A stretch of 64,000 nt of DNA from G965197405 sp965197405 (GTDB lineage: Bacteria > Chloroflexota > Dehalococcoidia > Lucifugimonadales > JAGWBF01), in assembly GCA_965197405.1 (NCBI GenBank), contig OZ240206.1:372001-436000 (forward strand), given 5' to 3'. Each line of letters starts with the position of its first letter. The stretch's first letter is position 1. Both the position numbers and the translations under genes were made by a program. Below the pieces are notes generated by a model, which was not told the DNA's origin, ran no database searches, and was given only the letters and a program-made list of their open reading frames with translations. Of this stretch, positions 42,663 through 51,462 are shown piece by piece.

Positions 42663-43364
42663 TCACTGGGGATTCAAACCCATAATGGAAACCAGCCCTT
42701 TCAAGTCCGTCACCTCCAGGTCGGGCTGGCCGCCCACCCTCGGCGTCGCGCTGAGTCCGCCCGTGCCCCGGCTTCTGTCAACCCAGACCGTTGACAGGCC
42801 CAGCGACTTCGCCGGGCCTATATCATGATAGATGCTCTCCGCAACGTGCAAGACCCTTTCGGAAGGGAGTCCAATCCTGTCAATGGCAAACCTGAAATTG
42901 TCCAGGGAGGGCTTGTAGCTTTTCACCTGCTCCGAGGTTATTACCCAGTCGAATTCAACACCGAGGCGCTTTTCCGACGGGGCGAACAGGTCATCGTCTA
43001 TGTTGGAGATGATGCCGAGCTTGTACCTTCGCTTCAGGGCGTGCAGTGCCTCAATCGTGTCAGGAAAGGGCGCCCAGTCCTTCAGGGAACCGGCAAGGCA
43101 GTCCAACTCAGGGCCGGACGGCTCGAACCCAAGCCTGCTGCCCACCTGCTGCACAATCCTTCTGAGGACCTCTCTATAGCTGACATATTCGCCCTTTTCC
43201 GACGCCGCCTCCGCCTCGGCATAAAGCTCGAGAATCCGCCCGTCGGTGAGATTCAGGCTGTGACTCGAAATAACCGGCCTCAAGGCTGCCACGATGCCGC
43301 TTTCCCAGTCAATGAGGGTCCCATAGCAGTCGAAGGTTAGAGCTTCGAACTTATCAAAATCCAT
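42663..43364 (-). CDS. HAD-family hydrolase, haloacid-dehalogenase type II-like
   Basis: The 233-residue HAD protein has motif I FDCYGTLIDWE with the nucleophile Asp, motif II ISNIDDDLF, the Lys motif SYKPSLDNFRFA and motif IV ESIYHDIGPAKSLGLSTVWVDR. The layout, with a helical cap after motif I, matches 2-haloacid dehalogenase-like enzymes, but phosphatases share it. The halide-binding residues cannot be judged without alignment. There is no operon partner. Confidence 0.9.
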   Translation of the reverse strand: MDFDKFEALTFDCYGTLIDWESGIVAALRPVISSHSLNLTDGRILELYAEAEAASEKGEYVSYREVLRRIVQQVGSRLGFEPSGPELDCLAGSLKDWAPFPDTIEALHALKRRYKLGIISNIDDDLFAPSEKRLGVEFDWVITSEQVKSYKPSLDNFRFAIDRIGLPSERVLHVAESIYHDIGPAKSLGLSTVWVDRSRGTGGLSATPRVGGQPDLEVTDLKGLVSIMGLNPQ

Positions 43365-43411
43365 TCTTTCGTCTCCTCTTCGTCCAGATTATACCACGCG
43401 CCGCCACGCTT

Positions 43412-43566
43412 TCGTCATTCCGGACCCCGTATCGGGGTACGGGGCAGGCTTTGAGCCGGAATCCATATCCCAGGCTTCTGGACTCCCGCTTTCGCGGGAG
43501 TGACGGTGGGAAAGTCCAGCTGCCACTTTCATCCTCTTACGTGGCCTTGTAAAAGGCCATAGGGAT
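43412..43566. repeat. Interspersed inverted repeat, family B, copy 3
   Basis: CGTCATTCCGGACCCCG and CTCCCGCTTTCGCGGGAG are followed by the tail TTTCATCCTCTTACGTGGCC and a GGCCTTGTAAAAGGCC hairpin. The tail is shared with 35995-36037 and 55849-55890. It fills the gap between the divergently oriented HAD and amidohydrolase genes. Confidence 0.7.
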
Positions 43567-43717
43567 CCCGACTTCCCCCGGTGCGCCTGCCTTGACAGCC
43601 CCCAGTACCCGTTGTATAAATGGGGAGGAGCGCCCCGTGAGGACTTTGCCGGCCCGAAAGGGTCACAGCAAAGCTGGCAAAGATACCTCGCAAATCCGGA
43701 AATTGGGAGGGCCATCT

Positions 43718-44845
43718 ATGGGTAACCGCAGAATCGTATCGTCGGACGACCATATATTCGAACCGCCGGACCTGTGGACCAGCAGGATCGAGTCCAGGTT
43801 CAAGGAGAGGGCTCCGCGCATTATCCACCGGGACGAGGATGACACGGACTGGTGGTACTATGACGGCTACAAGGGTATGCACATGGGGGCCGGTGCCCAG
43901 GCAGGTATCCGATTCGAGGAGCCGGAAAAGCTGAGCTACGCGGATAAGCTGGAGAATGTCCGGCCCGGGGGCTACATCCCCGATGAGCACATCAAGGACA
44001 TGGACATTGACGGGATAGACATAAGCATAGTCTACCCCACCGTTGGTCTCAACCTGTACATTGTGCCCGACGGCGAGATCCTATCGGCCTTCTTCAGAGT
44101 GTACAACGACTGGATAGCCGAGTTCTGCGAGTCCTATCCCCGCAGGCTCAAGGGCATCGGTATGCTCAACATTGACGACGTCCAGGAAGGGGTGCGGGAG
44201 CTGGAGCGCTGCGCAAAGAAGGGGCTTGCAGGGGCCATGATTACGGTATATCCCATTGAGAACAGGTCCTACGACTCGCCGGAGTACGAACCCCTTTGGG
44301 CGGCGGCCCAGGACTTGGGGATGCCCCTCAGCCTGCACATAGGCACAAACCGCGAGAACGAGAGCTCGGAGTTCGTGGACCCCGAGACCTTCAGGCCGTC
44401 GTTCCTTGCCAACGTGGACCACTGGGTGCGGATGTCCCTGGGACACATGATATTCAGTGGGGTGTTCGAGCGCTACCCGAAGCTACAGATAGGGTCCATC
44501 GAGATGGAGCTATCCTGGGTCCCTCACTTCCTGGACCGGATTGACTACACCTATACCCAGAGGCCCCCGGGAGAGAAGTACGGCTGGCACCGCTTCAAGG
44601 ATGACATGCTCCCCAGCGACTATTTCCACCGCAACGTGTTCCTTGGATTCCAGGAAGACGCCCTGGGTATAAGGGACCGTCACGCCATAGGCGTAGACAA
44701 CCTCCTGTGGGGCTCGGACTACCCCCATTTCGAGTCTACCTTCCCCAGAAGCCGTGAGATTATCGAGGAGATTCTGGTGGACTGCACCGAGGAGGAGAAG
44801 GGCAAGATCGTGGGCGGGAACGCCGCGAGGATATACGACCTTTAG
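43718..44845 (+). CDS. Amidohydrolase-family protein (ACMSD-like)
   Basis: The product has 375 residues from ATG 43718, with GGGAGG 7 bases upstream; the frame extends 42 residues upstream without family similarity. It is a metal-dependent TIM-barrel hydrolase of the amidohydrolase 2 group: IVSSDDHIFEPPDLW (metal site replacing HxH with DDH), HIKDMDIDGIDISIVYPTVGL, LSLHIGTNRENES, HMIFSGVFERYPKLQIGSIE and LLWGSDYPHFESTFP. Relatives decarboxylate or hydrolyse aromatic-acid-derived compounds. A terminator follows 48 bases after the stop. Confidence 0.92.
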   Translation: MGNRRIVSSDDHIFEPPDLWTSRIESRFKERAPRIIHRDEDDTDWWYYDGYKGMHMGAGAQAGIRFEEPEKLSYADKLENVRPGGYIPDEHIKDMDIDGIDISIVYPTVGLNLYIVPDGEILSAFFRVYNDWIAEFCESYPRRLKGIGMLNIDDVQEGVRELERCAKKGLAGAMITVYPIENRSYDSPEYEPLWAAAQDLGMPLSLHIGTNRENESSEFVDPETFRPSFLANVDHWVRMSLGHMIFSGVFERYPKLQIGSIEMELSWVPHFLDRIDYTYTQRPPGEKYGWHRFKDDMLPSDYFHRNVFLGFQEDALGIRDRHAIGVDNLLWGSDYPHFESTFPRSREIIEEILVDCTEEEKGKIVGGNAARIYDL

Positions 44846-44893
44846 CCTGGACGCGGAGACCCTGTGAGGTCTCGGACTTCCGGTGATAATTCA

Positions 44894-44925
44894 AGTGGGC
44901 GGCCCGGCTTGGGCCGCCCACTCTT
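44894..44925. terminator. Intrinsic terminator
   Basis: AGTGGGCGGCCC (44894-44905) pairs with GGGCCGCCCACT (44911-44922) around GGCTT, followed by CTTGTT. It lies between the convergent amidohydrolase (+) and dehydrogenase (-) genes. The T-tract is short. Confidence 0.7.
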
Positions 44926-44957
44926 GTTGGCAGTCATGGGCGTCAGGGAATAGGTAA

Positions 44958-45854
44958 TCACACGCCTGGGATGCGAAGCTGCACGCCGGTCCTCTCTTCC
45001 TGGAGCTTGACCACGGCGTCCGAGTCCTCGTGGCCCAATCCCTGGAACAACGCCTCCGCATAGCGTTGGTCCACGATGTTGGAAAGCTCCATGGGAAGGC
45101 CCAGCTCTCTGCCCAGGTCCGTGGCAAGGCGCACGTCCTTGGCGGCCAGGGCAGTGGCAAAGCCCGGCTCGAAGTTACCCTTGAACAGGTATCGCGGGAA
45201 CTTATCGGTGATAATCCAGCTTCTGCCGGAGCTATTTGCTATCACGTCCGCCAGGACCGCCAGGTCAACCCCGGCTTTCACGCCCATCGTAAGGGCTTCG
45301 GACAGGAACACTTCGGCGCCCATAGCTATCAGGTTGTTGCAGATTTTACAGACCATGCCATTCCCGATGGGGCCGCAGTACGCCACATGACCCCCTATGG
45401 CGTCCAGCGCGGGTTTGACGCGCTTGAAGGCGTCCTCGTCACCCCCTACCATCACGGCAAGGGTGCCCGCGGCGGCGCCGGACACTCCGCCGCTCACCGG
45501 AGCGTCCAGGACGATGACACCCTTCTCCTGGCAGAGCTGCTGGATACGCCGGATGACGATGGGCGAGTTGGTGGACAGGTCCACGAATACAGCGCCCGGC
45601 TTCGCGCTTCCCAGCATACCCTGCTCACCCAGCACCACTGCCTCCACGTCACGGGGAAGGGGCAAGGAGGTGAATACCAGCTCGCTATCAAGGGCGGCCT
45701 GTCCGGGGTTATCGGCCCAGTTGGCGCCCATCTCCAACAGATTGGTAGCCGACTCTCTTCTCAGGTCATGGACGGTGAGCTGGTGGCCTGCTTTTATCAG
45801 GTTGCCCGCCATAGGATTGCCCATGTTGCCGGTGCCAATAAATCCTATCTGCAT
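44958..45854 (-). CDS. 3-hydroxyisobutyrate dehydrogenase-like NAD(P) oxidoreductase
   Basis: The 298-residue beta-hydroxyacid dehydrogenase has the Rossmann motif IGFIGTGNMGNPMAGNLIKAGH, the substrate-binding DAPVSGGVSGAAAGTLAVMVGG (near 117-138), GNGMVCKICNNLI with the catalytic Lys (near 172), and KDVRLATDLGRELGLPM. It oxidises a 3-hydroxyacid such as 3-hydroxyisobutyrate, tartronate semialdehyde or a related compound. It lies 90 bases behind etfA on the same strand and may belong to the etfBA transcript. Confidence 0.93.
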   Translation of the reverse strand: MQIGFIGTGNMGNPMAGNLIKAGHQLTVHDLRRESATNLLEMGANWADNPGQAALDSELVFTSLPLPRDVEAVVLGEQGMLGSAKPGAVFVDLSTNSPIVIRRIQQLCQEKGVIVLDAPVSGGVSGAAAGTLAVMVGGDEDAFKRVKPALDAIGGHVAYCGPIGNGMVCKICNNLIAMGAEVFLSEALTMGVKAGVDLAVLADVIANSSGRSWIITDKFPRYLFKGNFEPGFATALAAKDVRLATDLGRELGLPMELSNIVDQRYAEALFQGLGHEDSDAVVKLQEERTGVQLRIPGV

Positions 45855-45944
45855 CTGGGGACCATCCTTGTTTCATCACTCTGGTCGCCGGTCCGGACGC
45901 CAACACTCGCGAGGCTGGCCCGGACTCCGGCGCCCGGCTTTTTG

Positions 45945-46934
45945 TTAGACCAGGTCTCTCAGGGCCTCCGTCAATGCTGGCAGCACCTTCTGCCAGTCAC
46001 CCACCACTCCATAGCGGGACTCTTTGAAAATGTTGGCGTCCGGGTCCTTGTTTATGGTCACGATTACCTTGGCCCCGGAGCAACCGGCCATGTGCTGGCT
46101 TGCCCCGGAGATGCCAACGGTAATATACAGGTCAGGGGTGATGGTCTTGCCCGTGAGTCCGATTTGCCAGCCGGGGGGGACCCAGCCGGAATCTACTGCG
46201 GCCCTGGATGCGCCCACTCCGGCGCCTATTACCCTGGCCAACTCCTCGAGATCGGCGAAGGGTTCAGGCCCGCCCAGCCCCCTGCCGCCGGCCACCACGA
46301 TCCTGGCATCCTCCAGCCTGACGCCCTCCGCCTCTTCCGTTACCACGCTCACGACCCTTGAGGTGGCGATAGAGGGATCAAGCTCCACGTCGAAGGGCAC
46401 CAGCTCTCCCTGGCGGGACTCCTCGGCCTCCGGAGGCTCATATACCTTGGGCCTTATCGCGGCTACCTGGGGGGTGTCAACGCAGCTTACGGTAGCCATC
46501 GCGTTTCCGCCGTAGACAGGCCGGTTCGCCAGGAGCCTCTTGGTCTGAGGGTCAATCCACACTTCGAGGCAGTCCTGGGCAAGACCTACGCCCAGGCGAA
46601 AGGCCAGCCTGGGAGCCAGGTCCCTCCCGGTGAGGGTGCGGCCCATCAGCAGGATGTTAGGGGCAACTTCACGGCACAGCTTTTCCAGAGCCGCCAGGTG
46701 AAGGGCCGCCTGGAACTCCTCCAGTAGAGGGTTGGCGACGGCATAGACCTTATCCGCACCGAAGCTAAATGCCTCTCTGGCCGGCCCTTCCAGCCCGCTT
46801 CCCAACAGCGCTACGGCCAGCTCCTCGTTCAGGACGTCGGCCAGCCTGCGCCCGGCAGCCATGACCTCCCTGGTGGTAAGGCTCAGCCGGCCCTCCGCCG
46901 TCTCTCCTGCAACCAGCACTCCCCTTGGCTCCAT
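45945..46934 (-). CDS. etfA: Electron transfer flavoprotein alpha subunit
   Basis: The 329-residue product from ATG 46934 pairs with EtfB to carry electrons from acyl-CoA and other dehydrogenases. The C-terminal FAD domain is clear: RIVVAGGRGLGG, GASRAAVDSGWVPPGWQIGLTGKTITPDLYITVGISGASQHMAG and VIVTINKDPDANIFKESRYGVVGDWQ. The frame opens 16 residues earlier, and the extra part looks unrelated. It follows etfB after a gap of about 110 bases that contains a family C repeat fragment. Confidence 0.95.
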   Translation of the reverse strand: MEPRGVLVAGETAEGRLSLTTREVMAAGRRLADVLNEELAVALLGSGLEGPAREAFSFGADKVYAVANPLLEEFQAALHLAALEKLCREVAPNILLMGRTLTGRDLAPRLAFRLGVGLAQDCLEVWIDPQTKRLLANRPVYGGNAMATVSCVDTPQVAAIRPKVYEPPEAEESRQGELVPFDVELDPSIATSRVVSVVTEEAEGVRLEDARIVVAGGRGLGGPEPFADLEELARVIGAGVGASRAAVDSGWVPPGWQIGLTGKTITPDLYITVGISGASQHMAGCSGAKVIVTINKDPDANIFKESRYGVVGDWQKVLPALTEALRDLV

Positions 46935-46968
46935 GTACAAGCCCTCCGTAAATACAGGTAAGGGGGTG

Positions 46969-47035
46969 AATCCTTCTGACACCCCTCATCCCAGCCTTCT
47001 CCCGCAGGGGGAGAAGGGGCTTTGCAAACACCCCA
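46969..47035. repeat. Family C repeat fragment between etfB and etfA
   Basis: It has CACCCCTCATCCCAGCCTTC and a CTTCTCCCGCAGGGGGAGAAG hairpin, then GCTTTGCAAACACC. The sequence matches parts of the repeats at 14536, 24055 and 48186. It sits within the presumed etfB-etfA transcript. Confidence 0.5.
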
Positions 47036-47047
47036 TGAGGGTTCAGT

Positions 47048-47848
47048 TCAAATGAGTTTAGCCTCTCTCAGCTTCAGGGCGAGATTGCGACCGGCCTCCT
47101 CGTCGCTCTCTCCCTCGACAATCTCGCAGATTTTCTCGCTGGCGGGCACAAACAGGTCCACCAGATTGAGCTTGGGCTTGATTTGAGAGAGATCAATGTC
47201 CAGGTCCTGGGCAGTCCATATGGCGGGTCGCTTGCGGGTAGCCGACATTATCCCGCGCAGTGTGGGATAGCGAGGCTGCCCCAACTCATTGCTCACAGTC
47301 ACCAGGGCAGGCAGCGGGGCCTCCACCACCTCATAGCCCTGAGGAATAATGCGTTCGACGATTACCTTGCCGTCGTCAACCTCCACCTTCTTGCCAATGG
47401 TGACGCAGGGGATACCGAGGAGCTCCGCCACTCCCAGAGGCACCTGGGCGTTGTCCCAGTCGGAAGCCTGGCGTCCGCAGATAATCAGGTCGAAGGGACC
47501 CAGCTTCCTTATGGCGGCGGCCAGCACGTAGCCTATGAAGAGGCTGTCTATCACGTTCTCGAAGGCCTCGTCCTGGAGCAGGACCAGTTCATCGGCGCCC
47601 ATGGACAGGGGCTTCTTCATCACGTCCATAGAGAAGCTCTTGCCCATTGATATGACGGTTATGGCAGCGCCCCGGGCTGCCTTGATCTGAAGGGCCGCTT
47701 CAACGGCGTTCTCGTCGAAGCCGTTGACCACGGGGGGGATGTTGGGAGGGGTGGCAACCTGCCTGTTTTCCCGGTCAACCCGGAAGGCGGACATGGGCAT
47801 CTCGGGGTCTATTACCTGCTTGGCCAGCACGATTATGTTCAGGGCCAT
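47048..47848 (-). CDS. etfB: Electron transfer flavoprotein beta subunit
   Basis: The 266-residue product from ATG 47848 begins MALNIIVLAKQVIDPEMPMS, the usual EtfB N-terminus. The AMP-binding and ETF-beta signature regions are present: VNGFDENAVEAALQIKAARG, DLIICGRQASDWDNAQVPLGVAELLGIP and LPALVTVSNELGQPRYPTLRGIMSATRK. It precedes etfA on the same strand. The frame continues 15 residues upstream to another possible start, which I do not favour. Confidence 0.95.
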   Translation of the reverse strand: MALNIIVLAKQVIDPEMPMSAFRVDRENRQVATPPNIPPVVNGFDENAVEAALQIKAARGAAITVISMGKSFSMDVMKKPLSMGADELVLLQDEAFENVIDSLFIGYVLAAAIRKLGPFDLIICGRQASDWDNAQVPLGVAELLGIPCVTIGKKVEVDDGKVIVERIIPQGYEVVEAPLPALVTVSNELGQPRYPTLRGIMSATRKRPAIWTAQDLDIDLSQIKPKLNLVDLFVPASEKICEIVEGESDEEAGRNLALKLREAKLI

Positions 47849-48185
47849 TGTGTCTCCTTCAGTCCGGGCAGTCCAGGCGAGCGGGGCAGGCACGGTGAGG
47901 CGTCACCTCTGACCACCGTGAAATATAGCACCAGCGCCCTATGGTGTCAAACGGGTCCCCACTGGGGGCAGGGCCATTGCAAAGTCAGCCCAAGCGTCGT
48001 GAGAGGCGCCTCAAGAGTCCCTTCTCCCGTCAAACGCTTGATGCAAATTGAGTTTTACAAGTTGAAATCAGGCTCGTGGACTAACTCAGGTCTGCCAAAG
48101 AGCTTATGGGCCGGACACGAATACTTGTTTAATGTGCATCAAGCGTGTCAAGGGAGAAGGTTGGGATGCGGGTGGCCGCTTTGCA

Positions 48186-48250
48186 GAGGGGAACTTCCCC
48201 CTCATCCTGACCCTCTCCCGCCAGGGGAGAGAGAACTTTGCAATCGGCCT
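48186..48250. repeat. Family C repeat fragment
   Basis: CTTCCCCCTCATCCTGACCC and CTCTCCCGCCAGGGGAGAG are followed by AACTTTGCAA, resembling the 46969 copy. It lies in the 47849-48310 gap; the rest of that gap has no gene that I can support. Confidence 0.5.
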
Positions 48251-48310
48251 GCTCACGACAGGGGGCCTACACACCGGCGGGGGTGAACGCTATCCGCTAT
48301 CCGCTCCCCA

Positions 48311-49810
48311 CTATTCACTCCCCACTCTCGGGCCCAGCGCATCCATGGCGCCGCTCTCCCCGGCAATCTTGCCGAAGACCGCCCCGGCCATCAGCCCCGA
48401 CCCGCCGGGGTAATTATGGTAGAAGAGGCCGCCTACAAGCTCGCCCGCCGCGTACAGGCCCGGGATGGGAACGTCTTCGCAGTCCTGCACCTGGGCACGG
48501 TTGTTTATCTTCAGCCCCCCAAAGGTGAATGTGATGCCGCAGGTCACCGCGTATCCCAGGTAGGGCGGGGTATCAATGGGCAAGGCCCAGTTGGACTTGG
48601 GAGGCTCGATGCCCACAGTGCCCTTGCCGTCCAGGACCGTGGGATTGAAGTCCTTGTCCTGAACGGCGGCGTTAAACTCGCGCATAGTCTGAGCCAGACC
48701 ATCGCGATTGATGTCCAGACTGTCGGCTAGCTCCTCCAAGGTATTGGCGGTAGCCATAGTGACCTGGGGTATGTGGTACTCGTCCCGCAGGAGGCGCTTC
48801 ACCTTGTCGTCGAAAATCTGAAAGGCTATTCCCTGGGGCTGGCGGAGAATCTCGCGGCCGTAGGTCACGTAGGTGTAGTTCCGGAAGTCGGCGCCCTCGT
48901 CCACGAATCTCTTGCCTTCGATGTTGACTATGAGTCCGTAGGGGTAGGAGTGCTTCTGGTAAAGCTCGGTAACGGCCCTGTCGCCGAAAGGAGGGGCGTT
49001 GAGGTCCCAGGCTACGGCATGGCAGCCGCTCCAGTGGCCATAGGACTGGGCGCCTATGTCGAGGGCCATGCGGATACCCTCCCCGGTGTTGTAGGGTATC
49101 CCTCTCACCTTGGCCATCTCCCAGCCGGGCCCCAGGTAGCGGGCCCTCATCTCCGAGTTCGACTCGAACCCCCCGGAAGCCAGTACGACGGCCTTGCCCG
49201 GTATGTCCTCAAACCCGCCAGGCCCCTGGACTCCGACCCCGGATACACGGCCCTTGCTGTCCTGGAGGAGCTTGATTGCCCTGGTATGGTAGCGCACCTG
49301 CGCCCCCATACCCTCGGCTACCTCGAACTGCTGGTCCGAGAGGCCCTTGCCCGCGCCCACCGACTCCACGACCAGGCCACCCCAGAACCGGTACTTGTCA
49401 TCTACCTTGAAGGCCTGCCTCCCAAAGGAAAGCACGAACCGGACGCCCTTCTCCCTGAGCCACAGCAGAGTGGAGTGGGACTGGCTCACGAGCAGCTGGG
49501 CGAGCTCAGGGTCCGCGAGGCCTCCGGTCACCCGCATCAAGTCACTGTAGAAGTCGTCCTGGGTGTACTTGCCCACGTCCACCGACCGCTCCTCTTCGGG
49601 AGACATGTCGGGGACAAGGGCCTTGATGTCTTCTATGCCTCTGTAGGCGCAGCGGATAATTCCCCCCGTAAAGTAGGTGTTTCCCCCTCGGAAGTACTCG
49701 GGAGCCTTTTCCAGAACGAGGACGCTAGCCCCCTGCTCCCGGGCTGCGATGGCAGCACTGAGGGCAGCGTTGCCCGCACCCACAATCACAACATCGTACT
49801 GGCTGTTCAC
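48311..49810 (-). CDS. FAD-dependent oxidoreductase, TcuA/fumarate-reductase-like, second copy
   Basis: The 499-residue paralogue of the protein at 32402 has the same order of blocks: YDVVIVGAGNAALSAAIAAREQG, FRGGNTYFTGGIIRCAYRGIEDIK, VVLASGGFESNSEMRARYLGPGWE, SNWALPIDTPPYLGYAVTCGITFTFGG and LYAAGELVGGLFYHNYPGGSGLM. The two share the NYPGG and ARYLGPGW segments almost word for word. The start is a GTG with GAGAGG 6 bases upstream. Unlike the first copy it has no MmgE/PrpD neighbour. The acceptor and substrate are unknown. Confidence 0.9.
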   Translation of the reverse strand: MNSQYDVVIVGAGNAALSAAIAAREQGASVLVLEKAPEYFRGGNTYFTGGIIRCAYRGIEDIKALVPDMSPEEERSVDVGKYTQDDFYSDLMRVTGGLADPELAQLLVSQSHSTLLWLREKGVRFVLSFGRQAFKVDDKYRFWGGLVVESVGAGKGLSDQQFEVAEGMGAQVRYHTRAIKLLQDSKGRVSGVGVQGPGGFEDIPGKAVVLASGGFESNSEMRARYLGPGWEMAKVRGIPYNTGEGIRMALDIGAQSYGHWSGCHAVAWDLNAPPFGDRAVTELYQKHSYPYGLIVNIEGKRFVDEGADFRNYTYVTYGREILRQPQGIAFQIFDDKVKRLLRDEYHIPQVTMATANTLEELADSLDINRDGLAQTMREFNAAVQDKDFNPTVLDGKGTVGIEPPKSNWALPIDTPPYLGYAVTCGITFTFGGLKINNRAQVQDCEDVPIPGLYAAGELVGGLFYHNYPGGSGLMAGAVFGKIAGESGAMDALGPRVGSE

Positions 49811-50002
49811 ATCACACCTCTCTAATGGGTATACTGGCAGGGGCTAAGCGGTATTGCAAAGGGGCCGTGGATAGTTGGCCTTCTCTCACCCCACGCTGAC
49901 CCGATAATGGAGATGAGGGCAAGGGGCCACTTCGACATGATAACGGTTTTGAATAGGACTCACAATACCGCAGAATTCCAGCATTTTTGGGGCAATTAGG
50001 AC

Positions 50003-50031
50003 TTGCCAGAAGTTAAAAAAGGGCTTATTAT
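50003..50031 (+). promoter_or_regulatory. Sigma-70-type promoter of the surface-protein gene
   Basis: TTGCCA (50003-50008) and TATTAT (50026-50031) are exactly 17 bases apart, with an A-rich spacer. The ATG is 105 bases downstream, leaving a long 5' leader. This is one of the best promoter matches in the window. Confidence 0.65.
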
Positions 50032-50136
50032 ACTTGTTGACCAGTTGGCGCTATGTTCAGCGTAGCGACTGACAGCAGGCAAAGCATGGAAACGACCGTG
50101 TACCATCTCGCGTTCACGTATTATTAAGGAGGCGCT

Positions 50137-51339
50137 ATGTCACGATCCAAGGTCCTTGCACTTCTCTTGGTTGTGGGGCTGCTCGCTGTGTCAATCCCCC
50201 TTACCATAGCTCTAGCTGACAGCCATGGAGACACCGTGACTATACGGGATAGTGACGACACCAACTACGGCGACATGCTCAGCGATAAAGCAATGGTCAT
50301 GATCATGAACCCGCCGGCCCTGCCAGCGAACATGGTCTACGAAGGCTGGCTTGTCTCCGATGACGGCTCCAGGAAGCAGACCGCCGGCGTCATGACTGTG
50401 GGCGAAGACGGCAATATCACCCATACGTTCATGACGATGTCTACCACGACAGCCAATGGGGAAACGGTGACCGGTCCCAGTGGTGAGAACCTCTTCGCCA
50501 GCTTCGACAAGTTCGTGGTGACTGTCGAGCCGGTGCCGGACGACGACCCCGAACCCTCCGGCGTGATAGCCTACAGCGACAATATCCCCGCCGGGGGCCT
50601 CTCTCACATCCGGCACCTCCTGTACTCCTGGGGGGGCAATCCACCCTACATGTCCGGTTTCCATGAAGGCACACCCAAGGGCATCGCCGTAGGTCTCCGA
50701 GAGCAGACGGCAATCGCACTGGCCCAAGCCCGCCTCTCTATGAGCGCCGCCACTCTGGCAGACGCACACAGCTATGCGGAGCAGGTTATCAACGTCATCG
50801 AGGGCATGAACGGAGCGAACTACGGCGACCTGGACGGGGACGGTGAAATAGAGAACCCCGGTGACGGCTTCGGCGTCCTGAGCTATGCCAACGACGCAGC
50901 CGTCCACTCCGGCCTGTCCCAGGCAGGCGCCGCAGAGGACATGAGAATAGCGATGTACGGCGACGCGGTAGCTGCCTCGGCCAACAACGTTATGGACTGG
51001 GCCACCAATGCCCGCGACGTGACCATGCGGGCGCTGGGGACTAACGACCTGCTCATTGCCGCTACCCTTTACATGCCAACGGTGGAATCACTCCTCGACA
51101 AGTCCCTCAATGGCGGCGACGGGGAGGGAGGAGCGATGCAGGCCTACTCGGCAGCCCAGGACATGGGCACATACGAGCCGATGGCCGTTGCCCCGATGCC
51201 ACCGGATGTAGAGCCTCCCGATACAGGCGACTCCAACGTGCCGATGATGGCGATGGTGGTGCTGGTGGTAGGAGCGCTATTGACGGTGGCTGGAATCTAC
51301 ATCTACAGGAGAAGCAGGCAGAGCGCCTACGAGGAATAG
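50137..51339 (+). CDS. Membrane-anchored surface protein with RskA-like domain and PPDTG-type C-terminal anchor
   Basis: The 400-residue protein has a signal peptide (residues 1-28, cleavage near LADSHG). Residues about 40-150 resemble the extracytoplasmic fold of RskA anti-sigma factors (YEGWLVSDDGS, AGVMTVGEDGN, FVVTVEPVPDDDPEPSGVI). A helical Ala-rich region follows, with a calcium-loop-like stretch YGDLDGDGEIENPGDGFGVL near 227-246. The C-terminus reads EPPDTGD, then a membrane helix and a RRSR basic tail, a layout like sortase-anchored proteins although the motif departs from LPxTG. AAGGAGG lies before the ATG. It is probably exported and abundant; function unknown. Confidence 0.85.
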   Translation: MSRSKVLALLLVVGLLAVSIPLTIALADSHGDTVTIRDSDDTNYGDMLSDKAMVMIMNPPALPANMVYEGWLVSDDGSRKQTAGVMTVGEDGNITHTFMTMSTTTANGETVTGPSGENLFASFDKFVVTVEPVPDDDPEPSGVIAYSDNIPAGGLSHIRHLLYSWGGNPPYMSGFHEGTPKGIAVGLREQTAIALAQARLSMSAATLADAHSYAEQVINVIEGMNGANYGDLDGDGEIENPGDGFGVLSYANDAAVHSGLSQAGAAEDMRIAMYGDAVAASANNVMDWATNARDVTMRALGTNDLLIAATLYMPTVESLLDKSLNGGDGEGGAMQAYSAAQDMGTYEPMAVAPMPPDVEPPDTGDSNVPMMAMVVLVVGALLTVAGIYIYRRSRQSAYEE

Positions 51340-51368
51340 CCATACAAGAGAGTCCTCTCCGGGAAGGA

Positions 51369-51448
51369 GGGGCGCAATCGGAGCAAGCAGTAGAGAGTCC
51401 CCGGATAGTCAGCCGGGGACTCTCTACTGCTTGCTCCGATTGCGCCCC
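51369..51448. repeat. Perfect inverted repeat with 36-bp arms
   Basis: The left arm 51369-51404 and right arm 51413-51448 are exact reverse complements (the left arm starts GGGGCGCAATCGGAGCAAGC), separated by 8 bases. It begins 30 bases after the surface-protein stop and ends 6 bases before the IS66 target duplication. There is no T-tract, so a simple intrinsic terminator is not certain, though such a hairpin would stop or protect a transcript. Confidence 0.9.
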
Positions 51449-51462
51449 GAGCGCCCCAAGTC

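Noticed and set aside
43592..43717. 42-residue N-terminal extension of the amidohydrolase
   Set aside because: The family begins at the internal ATG 43718, which has GGGAGG correctly spaced; the extension has no similarity.
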